The translations under genes and the position numbers were made by a program. 64,000 nt of DNA, taken from assembly GCA_030159075.1 (NCBI GenBank), contig BROG01000235.1, positions 682,001 to 746,000 of the forward strand, read 5' to 3'. Origin of the DNA: Atrina japonica. Taxonomy: Eukaryota; Mollusca; Bivalvia; Pterioida; Pinnidae. Each line of letters starts with the position of its first letter. The first letter of the stretch is position 1. Shown here piece after piece: positions 36,824 through 48,800 of the stretch. The notes beneath the pieces were generated by a model that did not search any database, had not been told where the DNA came from, and worked only from the letters and a program-made list of their open reading frames with translations.

Positions 36824-39800
36824 GTAAGTATGAACATACATGTGATGTATTTTGTATGATTTCTCAAGATGTAAGATTAGTTTGATATTAATCAAGTACA
36901 ATGATTCAAGACATCTTTTTATGACCTGAAATTATACATTGGGAGCATTTTGGTAGACATTTTGGGTTCTTTCAATATCTCTCGCTTCACATATTTAACC
37001 AAATTTAGAATTTTGCTTTACATTAAAGAGTTATAATCAAATTTGACAAAATTTATCAGAGTTATGGGACTTTTAATATCTTCATGAATGGCTTAACCTT
37101 TTGGGGGGGGGGGAAAGTGAATATCAAACACATCTTGTTTTAATTTAATGTTCTTATTTATTTTCGTATACGGACATAATTTGGTACAGGGTTACTGTCT
37201 CTCCACAACTTGTACACAAGGTAAAGAGTAAAGACTAAACTGTTTCATGCAGGATTCTCAAATTTGGTCAGTGCTGACTATTCTCATATTTAGTAAACTC
37301 GCATGTACTTTTCTTGTCAAGTACCGGGTAGCCTATCATTTTCAAGGTCAAAGTTCAAGGTCATGACCTAGTTTTTAAGGAAATATCTTTAAGGCAAGAT
37401 TCTAACCAAGCCATTGTACATGTACCTGGGGATTTTTGATACACATACTTCTTAAGGTTTGAGGAAGACATCTATTGTTTTTTCATGGTTAGAAGTCAAA
37501 AGTCAAGATTTTGAGCCATTGAACTTTGAAGGTGAAAAAACTTGTAGGCAAGGTAAATACCAAACTGTTATACATTTGTACATACCGGTACATGTAAGTC
37601 ATGTATACATATACCTGGGATTCTCGTGTTTGAGACACATAGACCAACTCTGAATGGTAAGCAAAAGATGTCTATGGTTTTTATACACCTGTTGTAGACA
37701 GACCTATTATATGGTACAGCAATATGTCCTCTTAGTCAGATGATGCTGTAAAAGTTTCTGGTAATCCTGACAGGTGTAATTTACATTATGGGTGTTGCTC
37801 TTATTTTGAATGTAATGCATACCGGGTACTTTTTTGTTTAAACCGAAATGGGAAGATATTTTTCTTAGCTGAGCATTGTACAAGTACATAGAGTTAGAAT
37901 ACAGTAAAACTTGCTTTAGCGACCACCTGTGTGTAAAGACCACTTGGTCATTTTGCTGTCCCAACTAATACCATTTGTGTACAAATCAACCTCTATATAA
38001 AGACCACCTCTCTTTAGGAAGGATTTTATTATGTTTCTAAGGGGGTCTTTATATAGAAACTAAATAAATAGTATAGTTATAAGAACTGTGTATTCATCTG
38101 TCTCCTGTTATAGTTGACTAGCTTACTTAGTGGCTTACAAACTGTGGAATTTATGTAGCTTTGTTTTGTGTATTGAAATTGTTGATATTTGCTAAGAAGT
38201 TACCTGACAAAGATCAGCAATTTAAATATTAGTTAAGGTACAATGTGAATGACTGTATCATGTACCCATACTGAAACTTGGAAACTGCCTGTATGGTTTT
38301 CTGTACATGTACATAGCATGTCTAGGTTATCTACGCATATACTCAGTATATAAGATAATCATACCATTTCAGGTCAGTTTTGTAAAGCTGGAACAAGTGA
38401 TTTGTTTATTATATAGAAGTTTTCTTTACTTTTCAGTGCAAGCACTCTATCAGGATGAACATCCAGAATATCTTCAATACATTTATCTGATAGCACCGAT
38501 TTCTGTTGTCTTTTTAAATCCACTCGGATTTGCATTCCTGGAGATTCAGAAACACAAAAATAAAGTAGCGGAGGAAGAATTAGAATCAATAAACCACAAA
38601 AAAGTTCATAAGCCTTGTTCCTCAGTCATTATGGTGTTACATGTTTTGAAGGGCATTATCTCCAATCCAATTGTTCTCATGACTTTCATTGGAATTCTGG
38701 GAAATTTCATCTTTCAGCAAAAAGTGCCATATATTATAATGGATATTTTGAATGTCTTGGGTAAGTTTGATGAAATCCTTGTAATATATGTACATGTACC
38801 TTAAAGATGTTTTAAACTTACATATGTTAATTATACAATGAATAGATACAGTATTAATGATTCTCTTTCTTTGTGTGTGTGTATGTGTTTGTATGTGTGT
38901 TTGTTGTTGTTGTATGTGTTTGTATGTGTGTTTGTTGTTGTTGCTGTATGTGTGTGTGTGTTTGTTGTTGTTGCTCTGTGTGTGTATGTGTGTGTGTATG
39001 TGTGTGTATGTGTTTGTATGTGTGTTTGTTGTTGTTGTATGTGTGTTTGTTGTTGTTGCTATGTGTGTGTGTTGTGTGTGTGATATATTTTTTTTTATAT
39101 CTGTCGATCAGTCTTTCTTATTTCTTGCAGGAGATGCATTTACCGCTTCTGCATTGTTCTATTTGGGGTTGAATATGGTTGGTAAATTACAAGGTCAACT
39201 TGGTCTGGGCCTAATTGTGCCATTACTCCTCATTGGAACTAAAGCGTAAGTAGACTTGTTGTTTCTATGATATAAAACATTAAGTTCACAGTTCTACACA
39301 TGCACTTTTCTCTGACTTGCAGATCTATACTTCATAGGGGCTTAACTCCAAATTTACAATTTTCTCTCTTCTGACATAATCACCTTTTTTTCAATTGGCG
39401 GACCAGGAGTAGCAGAAAAGTCACATCAGGTCTTACAAAGACAGCTCATTATATGTGACACATACCAGAATACCATATAATCTTATTAAAAACCTATCGA
39501 CTGTGTCCAAATTCACAAATTTATCAACACTAAGAAAATTGGAAATACATGTATTAACATTGCAAGGGTGTCTCTGTAGCAGAGTGAGAGCATCATGCTT
39601 AACCAGGAAGTTACAGAGTATATCCCGGGTTATCTGGTATATCCACATGATAGCAATTTCTTACAGAGAAAGTTGCAATATACATCCCATGTTATCCAGT
39701 ATATCCACATGATAGCAGTTTTTTACAGAGATACATGTAGTTGCAGTATATATCCCAGGTTATCCAGTATATCCACATGATAGCAGTTTCTTACAGAGAA

Positions 39801-42800
39801 AGTTACAGTATATATCCCAGGTTATCCGATATATCCACATGATAACAGTTTCTTACAGAGAAAGTTGCAATATATATCCCATGTTATCCAGTATATATCC
39901 TGGGTTATCCAGTATATCCACATGATAACAGTTTCTTACAGAGAAAGTTGCAATATATATCCCATGTTATCCAGTATATATCCCGGGTTATCCAGTATAT
40001 CCACATGATACCAGTTTCTTACAGAGAAAGTTGCAATATATATCCCATGTTATCCAGTATATATCCTGGGTTATCCAGTATATCCACATGATAGCAGTTT
40101 CTTACAGAGATAGGTACAGTATGTATCCCAGGTTATCCAGTATATCCACATGATAGCAGTTTCTTACAGAGATAGGTACAGTATATATCCCAGGTTATCC
40201 AGTACATGTATATCCACACGATAGCAGTTTCTATTGGAGATAGCTAAAGTATACATGTATAAAGGTTTGCTCTTTTACAATTTCAACACTGCCACATTGT
40301 CATGGTAATATGTTATGATATGGATATGGAAAGATTGCTTCTAAGCTGTCATTTGTATTTTACAAGATATTGGTAATTTGTATGTGTTCGCCATGCACGG
40401 GTATGAGATAATTGTTTCCTTTTTCATGGAAAACTAATATGCCCAATTGCATTTATTTATCTATATGTATATTTCAGTCTTTTACTTCCGTTAGTAACTT
40501 GGCAAGTTGTAGGAGTATTGGAGAGGTTGTCTCCATCCCATAATTCTACTCAAGCCAGTGACATGAGCATGTATGGCTTCCTATATGGAACATTCCCTAC
40601 AGCACCATCCGTCTTTTTGTATGCCAGTCAATATTCAATCGGCACCGACATGGTAAGAATTTGTAACTTTGTAATGGGTGATTTGGATCTAAATCATATA
40701 AATATGTTATGAATAATGTGATGAAGAATTACTTGTTACACTGGATCTTATACATATTAAATTTCTTGCTTGATAAAGAATCATGGTTTCATTTGATTTT
40801 ATACTTGTGTTATAAATGTCTAACATGATAAAGAACCTCAATTTATTATACTGGATCTGTATTGAATTTGAAATATAATATAAACATGATGAAGAATATA
40901 AACATGATGAAGAAGAAATATTTTGTAACTCTGGATTATAAACTTTGATATTAAACTGTAAATCACCTTTACTTTGTAACAACTTCACTAGAAGGTGACA
41001 TCTTAAGGGTTTTGCAAGAGCAGATGAGTGTACAGGAATAGAAAGTAAAAAAAACAGAAAACGGATAGCAATAAATGAATAAATGTAGGAAATAAATATA
41101 GTGAACCGGTAGTAAAAAATAAATAGATCAATGAAAACAAATTGGTAAAATATATTTCAGAATATAAGCTGCCATTATTGTATCTTCGCCATGGTTCCTG
41201 CATTTTATTTAAAGGGGCGGTCAAATATATTTTTAAAATCAGAGAATTCTGATCTGTGTTTGCAAAGTTTCAGTATGGCAAAATTATTAAAATCTGGTTT
41301 CATTTTGGATTTGTGTGAGCAAATTTACACCTTGATGATAACTAACAAATCGGGCAGCTGCAAAAAATTATACATTTAATTTATTCAGATCTGTCTGGAA
41401 ATAAATATGTATTATTTGCTGATACTTTACAAAACTTCTTATGAGATGCTTGTGATGCATCAACAGATAACTTGGTCCTAAGTTAGTTACCAGTGCATGA
41501 CAACCAGTTGAAAACAAGCATGGCAAAACATTTAGGAGTGTTTTTAACAAACACATAAACAAGGTCAAAACAATATATATCTGTTACATGTTATGTACCA
41601 GTAGAAGAAATTATGGTGCAAATTTTATGCTGCCAATTTATCCTGTTAATTTGCTTTTATGCAGTATGCAGAAATTCCCAAAAATTGCACTTTCCACAGA
41701 AAAATAAGCCCAAAATGGCTAGATTTTTCAGTATATGTGCATGTATAATGAATATGCAAAGACTGAGATCAAATTTGTTTTTGTAAGTCGACAAAGTTTC
41801 CTAGAGATATGTGATACCATTTTTTCGTACCTCAATCTTGATTATATGCTGCTAATGATGTGATTTTAGTCGTATAGATTATTTGTATTTTATGAATTAG
41901 CAAGCCTCTACAATCATTCTCTGTTTGTTTCTTTTAAGAGCAGAGAGTCAATGACAAAATCTCCAAAAAACAAACATGGTCATAATAGAAAAGGTTGACT
42001 GATATCCAAGGAAAACCTATAGTCTAGATCTATTGCTTCTCATTGCTGACAGTTCTGTTCATTACAGCGTATCTGAGTGCCAATAATATCAAAGTATTGT
42101 AAGCTGTTATCTAAGGTAATGTCTTGACATTCTGAACATTTTCTTTTTATTTGAATGATAGATAGCCACTGGCATGGTAGCTGGTACGTTCCTGTCTGCT
42201 CCACTGATGTTTGTGTCGGCCAAGATGTTGACAGTTGTTGTGGTCAGTGAGATGGACTACAAGAGCTTACTTTTGGAAACATCGTTTGATATTAGTATAA
42301 TCAGTATGGTCTGTTGTGTAAGTATAAGTAATAGAGGGTCTCCGTGTGGTTAGAGCGTCGTGTGGTTTAGAGCGTCGTGCTTTAAACCATGAAGTCCCTC
42401 CCTTCCTGTCAGCACAGGTTCGGGTCCTGCTGGAACCTAAGCTAATTTTTATGAGAAAGTTTGCCAGTTTACTTGCGGAAGGCCGGTGGTCTCTTCCCGG
42501 GTAACCAACTTCTATCTTCCACCATTAATATCTGGCTGCCACTATATAACTGAAAAAGTTTTGAGTGAGTCGTAAACCACTATTCAAAATTAAAAATCAA
42601 ATAATTAATAGATTTGAAAACCTGATCTTTCACAGAATGTAGTCAAAATCTGTTCATTTCAGTAAGTTGTCTGTGTTTAATCACTGTATAATTCTAATGA
42701 ATATTGCTGAAGTAAATGACATGAGATACACTTAGTTTACCAGTGATTTTTAGGTGGGATTTGAAAGCCTATTTAAAGTTGTTTTCTCTAGGAAAATTGA

Positions 42801-45800
42801 TCTTCACTTTCTAAAATTTTCCCAATTTTGCAGGTAATGTAAGTATTTTAATATATTAAAAGTTTCCCCAATTAAGAAGGCAGGGGCACTTGTCAATATG
42901 GACAAGAAAAATTGTTGATTACATCTTTCAACATATTAAATAATCTTTCATACTAATGACTTATTTCAATTATTATTTATTATAAGAAATATAAAGATGC
43001 TTTAGCACCTTCCTGTACAGTAAGGATATCAGGGCAACCCAAACACTGGCCTCACTTAAGTTTCATATGTCTGGGTACTAAATAGAAAAATATGTTTTAG
43101 CTCTGTTGAAAGTCTATTAATTCATGTTTGAAGAAAACAATGGTAAATCTGTTTCAAATGATGTGTTGTTTATATTTCAGATTTGGGTTTTGATTATTAT
43201 GATGTTCAGTAAAAGATACAAAAGAATTCCACATCAGTTCCTTGTATGTCTCATTGTGTCCCATGTAAGTATCTAAAGCATAGATCTGACTTATAGTTTA
43301 ACATGTAAGTATCTAAAGCATAGATCTGACATATAGTTTAACATGTAAGTATCTAAAGCCAAGATCTGACTTATAGTTTAACATGTAAGTATCTAAAGCA
43401 TAGATCTGACATATAGTCTCACATGTAAGTATCTAAAGCCAAGATCTGACATATAGTTTAACATGTAAGTATCTAAAGCATAGATCTGACATTAGTCTAA
43501 CATGTAAGTATCTAAAGCATATATCTACATATAGTCTAACATGTAAGTATCTGAAGCATAGATCTGACTTATAGTTTAACATGTAAGTATCTAAAGCATA
43601 GATCTGGCATATAGTCTAACATGTAAGTATCTAAAGCATAGATCTGACCTATAGTCTCACATGTAAGTATCTAAATTTCAAATCTACCTCATAGTCTCAC
43701 ATGTAAGTATCTAAAGCATAGATCTGACTTATAGTCTAACATGTAAGTATCTAAAGCATAGATCTGACATATAGTCTCACATGTAGTATCAAAGCATGTA
43801 ATATATCTAACATCTAAGTATCTAAAGCATAGATCTGACATTAGTCTAACATGCAAGTATCTAAAGCATAAATCTACCCTATACTCTCACATGTAAGTAT
43901 CTAATAGCATGAGATTTAGTTTAACATGTAAGTATCTAAAGCATATGCAATAGTATCTAAAGCATATCTGAAGCTAGATCCCCATAGTCTCACATGTAAG
44001 TATCTAAAGCATAGATCTACCTTCTAGTCTCACATGTAAGTATCTAAAGCATAGATCTACCCCATAGTCTCACATGTAAGTCTCTATCTAAAGCTACCTA
44101 AGTCTAACATGCAAGTATCTAAAGCATAAATCTACCCTATACTCTCACATGTAAGTATCTAAAGCATAGATCTACCTTCTAGTCTCACATGCAAGTATCT
44201 GAAGCATAACTCTACCCCATAGTCTCACATGCAATTATCTAAAGCATAACTCTACCCCATAGTCTCACATGCAAGTAACTAAAGCATAAATCTACCCCAT
44301 AGTCTCACATGCAATTATCTAAAGCATATGTGGCAGAGTTAGTTATATGGTGTTCCTATTAGCTTGAGCTAGTGGGGTTTCCCCTTTAGCTCGATCGGTA
44401 GAGCACCAGACTTGTAAACCAGGGGTCCTAGGTTCGAATCCAAGCAGAGGCAGTATTTGTCTCTGTTACAAATGGTGCCCATGTAGGGACCTAGGTTCTT
44501 CCTGGTAATGTGAAAATGATTATCCTTAAATTGCCCCACAGGTGATAGCTACCTCTAAAGAGAGTCGGGACGACTCTTTCAATGGAGGGGGATAATGTGG
44601 CAGGGTTAGTTATATGGTGTTCCTATTAGCTTGAGCTAGTGGGGTTTCCCCTTTAGCTCGATCGGTAGAGCACCAGACTTGTAAACCAGGGGTCCTAGGT
44701 TCGAATCCAAGCAGAGGCAGTATTTGTCTCTGTTACACATAGATCTGACTTGTATGCTGCAGTTGATGTCCTGTATTGGTTATATTATTTTTTATGCTGC
44801 AGTTATTGTCCTGTATGATATTATATATCTTTTTTATGCTGCAGTTGATGTCAGTTTTGGTATGATTATATGACCTCATTTTTATGCTGCAGTTAGTCCT
44901 GTATGATATTATATATCTTTTTTTATGCTGCTGCATTGGATGTCCTGGGTATGATAATGTGGCATTTTTATGCTGCAGTTATTGTTATATTGGTATGATC
45001 CTATATGATATCATATGAGCAGTTGAGTCCTGGGTATGATATTATATGATATCATTTTTAGCTGCAGTTATCCTGTTTTGGTAGATATTATATGCATTTT
45101 TATGCTGCAGTTATTGTCTGTATGATATTATATATCTTTTTTTACTGCAGTTGATGTCCTAGGTATCGATATCATTTTTATGCTGCAGTTATTGCAGTAT
45201 TGGTAGATATTTATATCTCTGCAGTTGATGTCCTGTTTTGGTATGATATTATATGATATCATTTTTATGCTGCAGTTATTGTCCTGTTTTGGTATGATAT
45301 TATATGATATCATTTTTATGCTGCAGTTATTGTCCTGTATGATATTATATATCTTTTTTTATGCTGCAGTTGATGTCCTGTTTTGGTATGATATTATATG
45401 ATATCATTTTTATGCTGCAGTTATTGTCCTGTATTGGTATGATATTATATGATATCATTTTTATGCTGCAGTTGATGTCCTGTATTGGTATGATATTATA
45501 TGATATCATTTTTTATGCTGCAGTTGATGTCCTGTATTGGTATGATATTATATGATATCATTTTTATGCTGCAGTTATGATGTCCTGTATTGGTATGATA
45601 TTATATGATATCATGCTGCAGTTATTGTCCTGTATGATATTATATGATATCATATTTTATGCTGCATGATATGATATTATATGATATCATTTTTTATGCT
45701 GCAGTTATTGTCCTGTATGATATTATATGATATTATATGCATTTTTATGCTGCATTGTCCTGTATGTCTGCAGTTGATTGGTATTGGTATGATATTATAC

Positions 45801-48800
45801 AAAGGTGAAGACTGTGAAATGAAAAGTTGGTTACACTACACACAGTTCACGATGATCATCGTGGGAATTTTAGCAACTCGCTGTTGGACGGCGGTGATAG
45901 CTGTCACAATCTATCTACTAAACTGTCGAAGTCTATGTTTTGTTTTACGAATAAAGTGGTGGCTTTATTTCATAGGATTTGGGTAAGTGAAGAATGTAGG
46001 AAATATAAATGAAAATCCAAAATATTGTTAATAAGATACTTTTTACTGATGATAGTAGCAGATCACTAAATGGACCTATATTTACTATAAAACTCTAAAT
46101 ATCAAAACTACCAGATTATATTTTGACTGAAAAAAATATCATTGCTATATCTTCCCTATTAAATTGTGTTTAGATGTAAAAGGTTTACATGTAACAGAAT
46201 CTTGTAATTACCTTGAGTTACAGGTAACTGATACTTGTAATTACCTTGTGTTTACAGTTAACAGATACTTGTAATTACTTTGTGTTACAGGTAACAGATA
46301 CTTGTAATTACTTTGTGTTACAGGTAACAGATACTTGTAATTACCTTGTATTTACATGTAACAGATACTTGTGTAGTTACCTTGTGTTTACAGGTAATGA
46401 TTACTGATAATTACTTTGAGCCCCCTTAGGACAACTGTAGACCATCAATACTCTCAGAATGCTTGATTTTCTGCCTATAGATTTATGTGTAAGTTTGTCA
46501 CATATCCAGTCAATTTTGATGATATACAAAATGTACTTGTTTTAACTAGTATGGTGCTCCAGGGCTTGAATTTACACACAGGGCCAATAACATAAAATAT
46601 TCACTAGTCCCATCAAACTTCTATTGGCCCACAAATATCTCCAAAGAAATAATTTTATGATATATTTATATAATGAATAACCTACTGTAACAGAGAGGGC
46701 AAGACAGGATATTTTAAGTTGTTATTAAAGATGATTTAGATTATTCTGTAAGATATGCATTTAAGTGTAAGAATTATTGGAAGGAGCACTTACACTCCAT
46801 CTTTATTTCTTTTACTGTACAATGGGGCCAGTACAGATAAGAAATCTACTGGCTGCCTGATTATTTAGTGGCCACAGACCAGCGGACCATTGCTAATTTC
46901 GAGCTTTGTACATAAATGTAAATATGAACTTTAAGGTACAGCTTCGTAAAGATGTTGCAGCACTCAATTGGAAGTTTATTTTACAGCCAAATCAGTCACT
47001 AAGTTTTCATGTTTCTTTGCAGGCTTCCAGTCTTTAGCACTGGTCTTTTATACTTATTTGGTACACATCATATGCATGATGAAATTGATCCTTCATTCCA
47101 TTACGGACTCGATCAGGTAAGATTGTGGGTTTCTATGAATAAGGATGCATGATTTGATTGAACTAGTGAGTAATTGTTCTTGCACACTCAAACAGTATGA
47201 AAAAGATATCTTAACATTTTGTGAATATTATTGTTTTATTTACTCATTTCTCAAGCTTCAAATGGTAGGAGCAGAAAAATGGAGTATTGGCATATTTGGC
47301 CTGTCCCTTATCATTTCTATTGCAAAAATGTATTTTGGTGCTAAATGGCAGAATCTTAGATTTACCAAGCATTAGTCCATCACTGATCACATAGAGAATC
47401 ATTGAAATTTTGTTCTGAAGTGATAGTGCCAGATGGCAAGCACTATTGTGATATTTACAGGGTACATTACTTTTTGGCTGATGGAGATATATTCCGTAAA
47501 CAGACAAAACTACACATATGCTTCTGTCCATATCAGCAGACTGCACGAGAATGTTGTAGTACATCTCTCATTGAATCCTTTCACTACAATGATCAAGTTT
47601 CTCTAGTTGAATCTCTATCCAACTGAGGTGCATTATATTTTTTTTTTGTATTGCATGTTTGTATTGAAGTTTGTATTCTAACTGTTTGATTACACATGCT
47701 CATTATAAACAGAATCACTTACTGTACTGTAGAGGACAGGGGTAATGTGATGCACTTAATCTAAAGCCGTCAGACATGCTTTTTCCCTCAATTTGTACCT
47801 TTCATTATTTTTATCACTGAACTGTATTTGACATTTTGTTCCATCTATTACAACTGCTCACTGTGGTTCAGTTATTATGGTATACAGGCTTGATTTGATT
47901 TAAGGTTATACCTGAGACTTCTGTCTAAGAGTCAGGTCACTCTTCCTATGCCAAGTGCTCTGAATAAAAACTTGGAACATGTGAAAGTCACAGGTCTTTT
48001 AGTTGAGATTGAACAGACAGAAATATGTCATGGCATTGCATGTTAAAGAAATGTCAAAATTTGTGATACTTCACCTTGGCGTCACTAAAATTTGGCCACT
48101 TTAGGCATAAAATGAAGGGTTATTTTTTGGCCAGTTAAATTTTGGCAATTTATGTTTATATTATGTCGTGTTTAATATTCCAGGTGTTTGAAATTTCAAA
48201 ATATCAGAAGATGCGGGTAGAATAATTAGAATTGATGCGTCACATACATGTAGTACTTAATTTTAATTAACGTCCACACACAAAAATCCCTGGTTTCTTA
48301 ATCTATAAAACACTAAAACATTTTAAAAAAGTATGGTAGAAACATTGTGTTCATATTTTGGATGGTTTAATGTTAGCCATTTTAATAGAGTGACCAAATT
48401 GACCAAAATTAAACAATGGCCAAAATATCCCAATTTATAGTACTGGTAGGTGGTGTTGTCTACATATAAACATAAATACATGTAATATGGAACAATGGTG
48501 AAGAAAACTTGTTATTTAAAACTTGTGTTTGTATGTACATTAACATGATCAGTGATTACATGTATTTTATGTTCTTTTTACAGTCCATACTGTCTGTTGC
48601 CTTACTTCTCACTGCTAGTGTGGTCACCATTACAAGTCTTGCCCTGAAACAGCGTAATGCTCATGTTCAGAATTCCTGGAAGCGGTTAAGTCTCAAAGAT
48701 AATACTGAAGATTCTGATGTTGAAAATCAGACCCTTAGAAAAACCAAGAGAAAGAGAATTAAATCTAAGAAGGTGCAGGTTGGAAACCATCCAATCAACT

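Noticed and set aside
38838..39249. Cys/Val-rich ORFs
   Set aside because: Translation of the TG microsatellite; one of them only overlaps the real exon 3 at its end.
44383..44458. Functional tRNA-Thr(TGT) gene
   Set aside because: A and B boxes and the loop are fine, but the anticodon stem does not pair and the acceptor stem is not closed. The same sequence is repeated inside the second LTR.
45361..45555. 64-codon ORF (MLQLMSC...)
   Set aside because: Translation of the acceptor-derived minisatellite in GPR155 intron 6, not an independent gene.
43262..45773. CRISPR array
   Set aside because: The 40- and 50-bp units repeat end to end with no unique spacers, and this is an animal intron.
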